Assembly (NCBI GenBank): GCA_030145365.1
Contig: JAQYVS010000134.1
Location: 1 to 8,132 of the forward strand
Length of the DNA: 8,132 nt
Source of the DNA: Desulfofustis sp.
GTDB taxonomy: Bacteria; Desulfobacterota; Desulfobulbia; Desulfobulbales; Desulfocapsaceae
Direction: 5' to 3'
The translations under genes were made by a program, and so were the position numbers. The notes below the pieces were generated by a model. The model had not been told where the DNA came from. It saw nothing but the letters and a program-made list of their open reading frames with translations, and made no database searches. Position 1 is the first letter of the stretch, and every line of letters starts with the position of its first letter. Below are positions 1-6,000 of this stretch, in pieces.

Positions 1-1
1 T

Positions 2-457
2 GACGTTATTGTCGGAGCGGATACAAGCAAATCCACTATTGTTCCATTTCAGGCAGGAAACAGCCTTATTGCACAAACAGATCGCCAGGGTAAACAAATA
101 GGGATTTTAACTTTGGACTGGAAAAATCTTCCATGGGGAGAACCGGTTTCTAAACAGCTGAAGATTTCCAGGGCAAGATTAAAGTCGATCACCTATCAGG
201 TGAACCGGCTTAAATCGAAACAAAACCAAAACAATAAATCTTACGATGGAAAAATAAAATCCCTGGAAGACGAGCAGGTACATCTTAAAGAGCAGATTAC
301 TCGACTAGAAAAGAAGTCACAATCTGAAAACAGTGCTGAAAACTTCAGCTCGTATCGCTGTGCCTTTGTTCCGATACCGAGTTCCGGCAGTAAAGATCCA
401 CAGATTGAAGCCTTGGTAACCGAAGCCAAGACCAGAATTAGTAAAACTTCTAAATAA
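2..457 (+). CDS. C-terminal part of a metallophosphoesterase (5'-nucleotidase/UshA-like), partial
   Basis: The reading frame is open from the left edge, so this is the 3' end of a gene that begins outside the window; the TTG at 113 is internal, not a start. About 151 residues are visible. The first 40 (VIVGADTSKS, then AGNSLIAQTDRQGKQIG) resemble the end of the catalytic domain of calcineurin-like phosphoesterases of the 5'-nucleotidase/UshA type, where a 'DVIxGGHxH' metal-binding motif is followed by a strand reading 'xxVQxGxxGKxxG'. Here the GHxH histidines appear to be replaced (GADTS). Residues of roughly 55-107 are rich in K/E/Q with heptad-like spacing and probably form a coiled coil. 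The tail (YRCAFVPIPSS, then DPQIEALVTEAKTRI) resembles the closing helix of this family. Substrate cannot be told, and the family call rests on weak motifs. Ends with TAA just before a bidirectional terminator. Confidence 0.5.
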   Translation, partial: DVIVGADTSKSTIVPFQAGNSLIAQTDRQGKQIGILTLDWKNLPWGEPVSKQLKISRARLKSITYQVNRLKSKQNQNNKSYDGKIKSLEDEQVHLKEQITRLEKKSQSENSAENFSSYRCAFVPIPSSGSKDPQIEALVTEAKTRISKTSK

Positions 458-477
458 CTGCCTAATAGTTTATAAGG

Positions 478-517
478 AAAAAAAAAGCCCGGCTTACCAG
501 AAGCCGGGCTTTTTTTT
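478..517. terminator. Bidirectional Rho-independent terminator between convergent genes
   Basis: A 9-bp perfect G/C-rich stem (487-495 GCCCGGCTT with 501-509 AAGCCGGGC) closes a 5-base loop. It is preceded by a run of A (478-486) and followed by eight T (510-517), so it works as an intrinsic terminator on either strand. It serves the rightward phosphoesterase gene ending at 457 and the leftward ppaC gene ending at 539. Confidence 0.93.
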
Positions 518-538
518 GTGAGTTATTTTTAAACTGAT

Positions 539-1468
539 TTAACAGCCGAAGGCCTCCTGAAGATTCGGTACGGTTTGCTTCTTGCGGCTCATCATACCGT
601 CGATCCACATTGATGCATTCTCAAGTTTTCCGTTGAATGCCTTTTCAATCAAAGCAGGGTCATCGGAAAGAACAACCAAATCGGTTCCTTCTTTTACCAC
701 GTCGGTCAGCATGAGTAGTACAGTATGACGACCGTCCGCCTTTACTTCTTTCATGGCCTGCATCAAGGCATCACGAAGATCAGAAACCTGGTCTATGGTA
801 GCAAGCTCGAGTTGCCCTACACCGACCTTATTCCCCTTCATGTCAAAATCCTTATAGTCACGGAACAACAGGTCTTTTGCAGGAACACCAGCCACTGCAG
901 ACTTTGCTTTGAGCATATCCATGAATAACCCATCGGTGTCCTCAACGCCGGCGACTCCTTTTAATTCAGCAACCGCGGCTTTGTCATCGGGAGTACAGGT
1001 GGGCGATTTGAAATTAACCGTATCACTCAATATTGCACAGAGCATCGCACCTGCGACTTCTTTAGGAATAGCAACACTCGAATCTTTGTACATTTTATTC
1101 AATACGGTACCGGTACACCCCACAGGTTCGGCCCTGAACAGGATCGGATTGTTAGTAGTAACATCACCAATCTTGTGATGATCCACGATAGCGACAACTT
1201 CTGCATCTGCCAAATGAGCAGGTCCCTGGGCTATATCACTGAAATCAACAAGTGCCAGCTGTTTGCCTGCGGCGTCTGTAATCTCTTCAGGAGCTGTCAG
1301 ACCAAAACGATCAAGAACCAATTTAGATTCCGGGTTGAGTCCTTCAGCATCACTCTGCATACAGGCCTTTGCCTCGGTTCCTTGAGCATTGAGCAAGGTA
1401 GCGTAAGCAATTGCTGATGTTACAGAATCGGTATCGGGGTTGGAATGGCCAACTACACATACTGTCAT
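539..1468 (-). CDS. ppaC: Manganese-dependent inorganic pyrophosphatase (family II PPase)
   Basis: Cytoplasmic enzyme hydrolysing pyrophosphate to two phosphates, which pulls biosynthetic and, in sulfate reducers, sulfate-activation (ATP sulfurylase) reactions forward. At 309 residues it is the standard length of a family II enzyme without CBS inserts. The N-terminal DHH domain shows GHSNPDTDS (H8, D12, D14), D75 in VDFSD, the DHH signature D96-H97-H98 and D149 in LSDT. These are the metal ligands at almost the same numbering as in the Bacillus enzyme. The C-terminal DHHA2 domain carries the substrate-binding SRKKQ motif at 294-298. The start is secured by a GGAGG ribosome site (1476-1480, minus strand) seven bases before ATG. 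It is transcribed alone and leftward, with a candidate promoter at 1556-1584. Nothing in it is unusual. Confidence 0.97.
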   Translation of the reverse strand: MTVCVVGHSNPDTDSVTSAIAYATLLNAQGTEAKACMQSDAEGLNPESKLVLDRFGLTAPEEITDAAGKQLALVDFSDIAQGPAHLADAEVVAIVDHHKIGDVTTNNPILFRAEPVGCTGTVLNKMYKDSSVAIPKEVAGAMLCAILSDTVNFKSPTCTPDDKAAVAELKGVAGVEDTDGLFMDMLKAKSAVAGVPAKDLLFRDYKDFDMKGNKVGVGQLELATIDQVSDLRDALMQAMKEVKADGRHTVLLMLTDVVKEGTDLVVLSDDPALIEKAFNGKLENASMWIDGMMSRKKQTVPNLQEAFGC

Positions 1469-1555
1469 AATAAATCCTCCAATGATTTTTTAGCTCTGAT
1501 ATTGAACCTTATAAAGCCATAAACATGACTTCTACACCTTTTGAAGCAGTCGCAT

Positions 1556-1584
1556 AAAATAGTGTTTTCACACAAGTGAGTCAA
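1556..1584 (-). promoter_or_regulatory. Candidate sigma70-type promoter for ppaC
   Basis: Read on the minus strand, TTGACT (1584-1579, 5 of 6 to consensus -35) is followed after exactly 17 bases by TATTTT (1561-1556, 4 of 6 to -10). Transcription would start near 1549, giving a leader of about 80 bases before the ppaC ATG. Judged by eye only. The whole gene-free stretch 1469-1779 holds this and the divergent promoter at 1698-1726; I see no RNA gene or riboswitch in it. Confidence 0.4.
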
Positions 1585-1697
1585 GTATAAAAGGTCAGTG
1601 AAACGTTATTTTAGAAGAGCTTACCCATCTTAGCGGATTATCACAAAACACCTGAGTATCACTGTTTTTTAAGTTCCTAATAGATGCTAATTCCCTC

Positions 1698-1726
1698 GTG
1701 ACTTCTTAGGGTTGAACCGGTATAGT
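1698..1726 (+). promoter_or_regulatory. Candidate sigma70-type promoter for the rightward unit at 1780
   Basis: GTGACT (1698-1703) stands 17 bases upstream of TATAGT (1721-1726, 5 of 6 to the -10 consensus). The -35 match is modest (TGAC core). A start near 1733 would leave a leader of about 45 bases before the ATG at 1780. It is divergent from the ppaC promoter. Prediction by eye. Confidence 0.38.
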
Positions 1727-1779
1727 ATGCGTTGAGCGAACCTCTATTTCCCATTATCAAACTCACCGAATCATAAAAA

Positions 1780-2775
1780 ATGGATAATCACGAAACAGAC
1801 CGTTTTTCTGAACATCCACGTCGAAGTGGAATTGGGACCTACATTATTATCGCTTTATTGATCATCCTGATCATCGTCGCCGCAATTGGTTTTTTTGTGA
1901 CTCCTGACACGATCACCAAGTTTCGAAAAACCACTTCTGGGAATACGGTTGAACAGTCAGCGGATCAGGCAGAAAAAGGTGGTCAGGCCTCAAAAGGAGG
2001 TGATGGTTCAACAATAGGACTCTCTGATACCTCCATTGAAGGTATAGATGATCCCGCTTCAAAAACACTTGCTGGTGACGCACCAACCACCGATGGCCAG
2101 CTGGAGAGGAATACACAGAGTATTATCGATGGTACAGCCGACACAAGCTCGGAAGCCTGTAAAGATCGTGCTGACACCATAGAAGCATTTTTTGACAAGC
2201 TCGACACCAGAGCCTATATGCAGGATTTTGATCTGGGCAGCAAAAGCAGCGAATATTTTCCCCAATTAATCCAGAAACTCATCAATAACCCGCCAATCGT
2301 AAGTGGTGAAACCGATGACCTGTTCACCATTTTACAAAATACTGCCCATTTTTTCAGAATCCTTGGAAAGAAAAACATCCTTGTTCTCAAAGGTATCTTA
2401 GATAGGGAACAGGCAACCTTTGAACAGGTTTTAGCGGATTTCTATATGCTTACCGCTCAACCTCAATGTCTGGAGGAACGCTTAAACCTAACCATGGGGC
2501 AAGAACCAATCTATGCCTATGCCGGTTTCTTTTTAAACACGATGGGCGGCCGTTTATATCTGTTTCGGCGTGACTCGATGTCTCGGATGGTTGTCAGTTA
2601 TTATGCCATTCTTATTGTTGAACAGGCCAATAGAGAAGGAAGAAACAAATACGGCATTGAAATCAAGGGGACCATCGATAATCTGATTATTGAAATCGAA
2701 TCAAGCCGGATTCCATTGCAGATGAGAGACATCTATCTTGATACTCTCTATGATCTTAAAGTCAAATATCAATAA
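1780..2775 (+). CDS. Membrane-anchored protein of unknown function
   Basis: I do not recognise this 331-residue protein. After a short charged N-terminus (ending HPRRS) there is one strongly hydrophobic segment, about residues 18-40, consistent with a signal anchor. The positive N-terminal flank predicts the rest lies in the periplasm. Residues of roughly 45-125 are low in complexity and rich in G, S, T, D, Q and A, probably a disordered linker. From C127 onward the chain is helical-looking and globular. It has only two cysteines (C127, C230), which could form a disulfide; no catalytic motif is visible. An in-frame TAA at 1774 makes ATG 1780 the first possible start, although no clear Shine-Dalgarno sequence precedes it. 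No terminator separates it from the aminopeptidase gene that follows, so the two may share a transcript. Confidence 0.85.
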   Translation: MDNHETDRFSEHPRRSGIGTYIIIALLIILIIVAAIGFFVTPDTITKFRKTTSGNTVEQSADQAEKGGQASKGGDGSTIGLSDTSIEGIDDPASKTLAGDAPTTDGQLERNTQSIIDGTADTSSEACKDRADTIEAFFDKLDTRAYMQDFDLGSKSSEYFPQLIQKLINNPPIVSGETDDLFTILQNTAHFFRILGKKNILVLKGILDREQATFEQVLADFYMLTAQPQCLEERLNLTMGQEPIYAYAGFFLNTMGGRLYLFRRDSMSRMVVSYYAILIVEQANREGRNKYGIEIKGTIDNLIIEIESSRIPLQMRDIYLDTLYDLKVKYQ

Positions 2776-2823
2776 GACACCCGTATTGTAATCAACTTTT
2801 TGCTCAAACGTGCTGACCAGCCT

Positions 2824-4134
2824 ATGAAACCGGAACAGCTCAACGACTCTCTCTTTTCTTTTATCAAACAAAGTCCAACCCCGTTTCATGCTGCCGCTGT
2901 TATCCGTGATAAACTCGTCCAAGAAGGCTTTACCCAGCTTGACGAGGGACACACCTGGAACCTTGAAAACGGGGGGAAATACGTTGTCGTAAGACATGGC
3001 GCATTGATAGCATTTACCTTGTCTGATTTTTCTCAATTGACGAAAGGCTTCAGAATTATTGGTGCCCATACCGACAGCCCAAGTCTACAGCTCAAACCAC
3101 AGAGTAGTTCAACCAGCAAATCATATTTCAAGATCGGAGTGGAAAAATATGGGGGGGCGCTACTACATACCTGGTTCGATCGCGAACTTTCACTTGCCGG
3201 AAACGTTACGGCACAGTGCGCCGATGGACGTTATTACAACTATCTTTTAGATTTTGAGTCCCCCATACTCTATATTCCCAGTCTGGCCATTCACCTAGAG
3301 AGAAAAGCAAACGAAGGACGGGAGATAAACGTTCAAAACGATCTTTCCCCTATCTTTGCCCAAAAAGCCATAGCCGATGGTAAATCCTGGAATAAATTCC
3401 TCGTTGAGAGAATAAACTCCCAACACCCAGATGCTGATGCCCAATCCGTAGAAGGTCATGATCTTTTCTGCTATGACTGTGCTGCCCCCGGATACTTCGG
3501 CGTGGAAAGTGAATTTATCAGCGCTCCCAGGCTGGACAATCTGCTGAGTTGCTGTGTCGGCCTGCAGGCGATCCTCGACATGGAAAATAAGAATAACTGC
3601 ATGCTGATTTTTTCAAATCATGAAGAGATTGGTTCCACAAGCTATAGCGGAGCCCTTGGCAATTTTGGCAATCTTGTTCTTGCCCGGATATGCGGCAATT
3701 TTGACACCTATGGTGTTTGCCTGCACAATTCTTTTTTACTGTCGCTGGATAATGCCCATGCAACCCATCCCAATTTTTTAGATAAAAATGATCCTGACCA
3801 CGAAATATTGCTGAATCATGGCCCGGTTATAAAACTCAACAGTTCCCAGCGGTATTGTTCGAATGCAAAAAGCGGTGCGATCTTCCGGATAATCTGCGCT
3901 GAAGCAGGCGTGACACCACAGGATTTTGTTATGCGGAGCGATATGCTCAGCGGATCAACCATCGGCCCTTTTGCCACTGCCGAATTAGGCGTTCAAGGAA
4001 TTGATGTCGGGGCACCGACATGGGCAATGCATTCAATACGCGAAGTAACCGGTACAACAGACCCTGAATTTTTATACCGATCCTCACGACACTTTTTTGA
4101 GCGGGAAGCGCTGCCTTCAATTGGTAAAATCTGA
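2824..4134 (+). CDS. apeB: M18 family aminopeptidase (aspartyl aminopeptidase-like)
   Basis: A cytoplasmic di-zinc aminopeptidase that removes N-terminal, typically acidic, residues from peptides. From ATG 2824 it has 436 residues, close to the usual 425-480 of bacterial M18 proteins. The N-terminal SPTPFHA motif is characteristic. Metal and catalytic residues are all in place: H82 and D84 in GAHTDSP, D238 in RLDNLLSC, E267/E268 in HEEIGS, D373 in RSDMLSGSTIGP, and H403 in APTWAMHSIRE. I prefer ATG 2824 over an in-frame TTG at 2800, because family members start just before this point and the extra eight residues look unrelated. Neither start has a good Shine-Dalgarno sequence. It begins 48 bases after the preceding gene and probably shares its transcript. 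It stops at TGA 4132, with TAA seven codons later in frame, so this TGA is an ordinary stop. Confidence 0.95.
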   Translation: MKPEQLNDSLFSFIKQSPTPFHAAAVIRDKLVQEGFTQLDEGHTWNLENGGKYVVVRHGALIAFTLSDFSQLTKGFRIIGAHTDSPSLQLKPQSSSTSKSYFKIGVEKYGGALLHTWFDRELSLAGNVTAQCADGRYYNYLLDFESPILYIPSLAIHLERKANEGREINVQNDLSPIFAQKAIADGKSWNKFLVERINSQHPDADAQSVEGHDLFCYDCAAPGYFGVESEFISAPRLDNLLSCCVGLQAILDMENKNNCMLIFSNHEEIGSTSYSGALGNFGNLVLARICGNFDTYGVCLHNSFLLSLDNAHATHPNFLDKNDPDHEILLNHGPVIKLNSSQRYCSNAKSGAIFRIICAEAGVTPQDFVMRSDMLSGSTIGPFATAELGVQGIDVGAPTWAMHSIREVTGTTDPEFLYRSSRHFFEREALPSIGKI

Positions 4135-4373
4135 CGGCATAACACTACATTGTGGTAATTGACTTTCCCAATAGTTTACGTTAGCACATACGTCAGCGAA
4201 TCAGATTATTTTTAGCTTTCTAATAACATCAAGCTAGACTTTTTTTATGGCAGACAAGGTTCACCCAACACAGCCTGAGCCCATGGTAGATAATCAGCGT
4301 CTCGTGGTCCGGCATACCTTTATCATTATCCATTACGATCATATCTATACAAACACCCATTAACTTTTACTGG

Positions 4374-4381
4374 AAAGGAGG
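4374..4381 (+). promoter_or_regulatory. Strong ribosome binding site of the cytochrome gene
   Basis: AAAGGAGG ends four bases before ATG 4386, close to the ideal anti-16S complement. It fixes the start of the cytochrome and predicts high initiation, in contrast with the weak sites of the two preceding genes. No convincing promoter was found in the 251-base gap 4135-4385, apart from an isolated TTGACT at 4159 without a good -10. Confidence 0.8.
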
Positions 4382-4385
4382 AACC

Positions 4386-5729
4386 ATGAAAAAAGCTTTT
4401 ATTGTCGGGCTGGTTGGTTTTGCTGGCGCTGCACTTATCGCATTCAATGCATATAGTGCCGGAGGCCCGAAAACGGAACCACTGCCCAAAGCAAAAACCA
4501 TTGCTGAACTGGCTGAACGATATGACTCAAGCCGGTGCATGGAGTGTCATGAAGATGCCCATGATGAATGGTCGAACTCTCTGCATGCTAAATCCATATT
4601 AGGAAGCCCACGTACTGCTCCCACTATCATTACTGCGGTGGAAAAAGGTTTGAAACTGTTCCCCTATTCCGGCGTCAAGAATGACGAGGATATTACCGTA
4701 GACCATCTGATGATGTGTATGAAATGCCATCTTCCTCAGATGGATGAGGCAACAGATGATGTTGCTCGGGAAATCGTTTCTACCATAAGAAGCTGGCAGA
4801 AAGCAGGTAAAGCTGGTGATGAAGACACAATGGAGGAGCTTGAAGAGACCATAGCCAGTCTCAATATTGGCTGTATGGTCTGCCATAACAAAATGGCCCT
4901 CATCCATAAATGGGCTGATGGTTACCCTCAGCCAGACACCGTCTATGGTTCGCAGGAAGGCGATCATGAAGATGAGCAATTTGATAAAATGGCCGAAGCA
5001 CCAGCACTGAGTGAATCCATCTTCTGTGGTCAATGTCACGGATTAGGCCCAAACTTTGAACTCGACCATCCCTCACAGTGTGCCACAATTTATGGCAGCT
5101 ACCTTTATTCTTACGTAGCCCATGGCGGCAGTGAATCATGCCAGGACTGTCATATGGAGAAATCGGGACTTGGCCATGACATGCAGTCCTATAATTCCGA
5201 GGAAATGATCGAGATGGCCCTTGACGTCAAGGTTGAAGGTCGTTCGATGTTCTGGCGAAAAAACAAGACCGAGGGCGTCGTACCTATCGGTATTATCGAT
5301 GTCTCCATGCACAACAATGCGGGACACGTCATTCCAGACGGCTGACCGACTCCAAACCGGCTGGTCCTGGATGTGACCGCGAAAACAAGTGATGATACAG
5401 TAGTCTACAACGAACAACGAATCTATATGCCCTTCCCCGGCAGAATGGGAAAAGGCAAGGAGATGGGCAGAGGCCCCTACGAAAAGAGCGGATTGTTGCG
5501 TGAAACAAGTCTGGCTCCGGGGAAAACTACCCATGAAACCTTTGAGATCACCTATCCTTTTGAAGATAAGGAAAAAGATGGTGCGGCTCGAAGGGAACTC
5601 ATCAATGATGAGCTGACCGTGACAATTACCTTATGGTATGTTCCGTTTGGAGAGTTCGATGGTTACGAAGTTGCCTTTTACGAAGAAGAAAAGACCCTCG
5701 ATCTGAAGACGGAGTGGGTCTGGAGATAA
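4386..5729 (+). CDS. Selenocysteine-containing pentaheme cytochrome c, exported
   Basis: Read through the TGA at 5343 this is one protein of 447 residues with Sec at position 320. Residues 1-25 are a Sec-type signal peptide (MKK, hydrophobic core, cleavage likely after AYSA). Five CxxCH heme-attachment motifs follow: C51-H55, C111-H115, C163-H167, C214-H218 and C252-H256. Additional histidines (59, 67, 107, 174, 228, 246, 264, 309, 314) could serve as distal ligands. After the heme domain comes a beta-rich C-terminal domain starting about residue 275. It contains the pattern N-N-A-G-H-V-I-P-D-G-U-P-T-P-N-R, resembling the 'NxxAGHxxPTG' element of other multiheme cytochromes. That element continues without a break across the TGA, the main reason for joining the halves. 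The second half alone has no heme, no signal and only a GTG start. The product should act in the periplasm or on the outer membrane in electron transfer; donor, acceptor and the role of Sec are unknown. Geobacter ExtKL is a possible relative, from memory only. Confidence 0.85.
5343..5345 (+). other. In-frame UGA proposed to encode selenocysteine (Sec320 of the cytochrome)
   Basis: The frame is open from 4386 to this TGA and from it to TAA 5727. The peptide on both sides (VIPDG before, PTPNRLVLDV after) forms one continuous motif and strand. Of the complete genes in the window only apeB ends in TGA, backed by TAA seven codons later; the others end in TAA. General reassignment of UGA is therefore not indicated. 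Confidence 0.8.
5351..5371 (+). promoter_or_regulatory. Candidate bacterial SECIS hairpin of the cytochrome gene
   Basis: Directly after the UGA the mRNA can fold as follows: outer pairs 5351-5354 with 5368-5371, a 1x2 internal loop (A5355 / C5366-C5367), inner pairs A5356-U5365, C5357-G5364 and C5358-G5363, and a GGCU tetraloop (5359-5362). The first loop G is 14 bases past the UGA, slightly closer than the usual range of about 16-37 as I recall it. An alternative fold pairs 5357-5360 with 5367-5370 and presents CUGGUC, with its G-G at 18-19 bases. Which one forms cannot be settled by eye. Confidence 0.5.
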
Positions 5730-5762
5730 ACGTTTAATTTACACTTCATATCTAACGCGAAA

Positions 5763-5800
5763 AAAGGCCTGTGTGAGAGATTCATACGGGCCTTTCTTCT
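5763..5800 (+). terminator. Rho-independent terminator after the cytochrome gene
   Basis: A 14-bp stem (5763-5776 with 5782-5795, two G-U pairs) closes a five-base GAGAT loop and is followed by a pyrimidine-rich tail (CTTCTCTTATT). It lies 34 bases after the TAA at 5727-5729. It implies that the cytochrome gene is transcribed separately from the rhodanese gene downstream. Confidence 0.85.
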
Positions 5801-5929
5801 CTTATTCCTCTGTCATTTACCGTGGCTGCATGACAGAATTTCACAACTTGCGTAAATTTCAGACATCATTCATTTTACGTTTGAATTTGAAAAAATAGTG
5901 ACTATCTAATTTGGTGTTTAATTATTTAG

Positions 5930-5958
5930 TTTATTGTTAAAACGTTTTGTGGTATATT
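5930..5958 (+). promoter_or_regulatory. Candidate promoter of the rhodanese gene (extended -10)
   Basis: TATATT at 5953-5958 is preceded by TG-G, making an extended -10 element (TGGTATATT). Seventeen bases upstream lies a weak -35 candidate, TTTATT (5930-5935). The stretch around it is very A/T-rich, in contrast with the flanking genes. The leader would be about 35 bases and ends in the AGGAGA ribosome site at 5988-5993. Confidence 0.45.
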
Positions 5959-6000
5959 TTTTCTGGTTTTTAACCCCCACTCAATTCAGGAGAAATTATT

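Noticed and set aside
4132..4155. TGA ending the M18 aminopeptidase considered as a third selenocysteine codon
   Set aside because: The protein is already full length for M18, the frame closes at TAA seven codons later, and the downstream peptide matches nothing expected. Ordinary stop.
4139..4160. Possible hairpin after apeB (ACTAC / GTGGT) as a terminator
   Set aside because: Only five base pairs with one G-U and no T-run after it; too weak to call.
4247..4363. Small ORF of 38 codons (starts MADKVHPTQ, several histidines) upstream of the cytochrome
   Set aside because: No Shine-Dalgarno sequence before its ATG, no recognisable family and no hydrophobic or structural pattern. It may be chance in a 251-base gap, though a leader peptide cannot be excluded.
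4599..5534. Minus-strand ORFs (79-146 codons) opposite the cytochrome gene
   Set aside because: They lie entirely opposite a gene with five heme motifs, have no ribosome sites, and show no recognisable domain.
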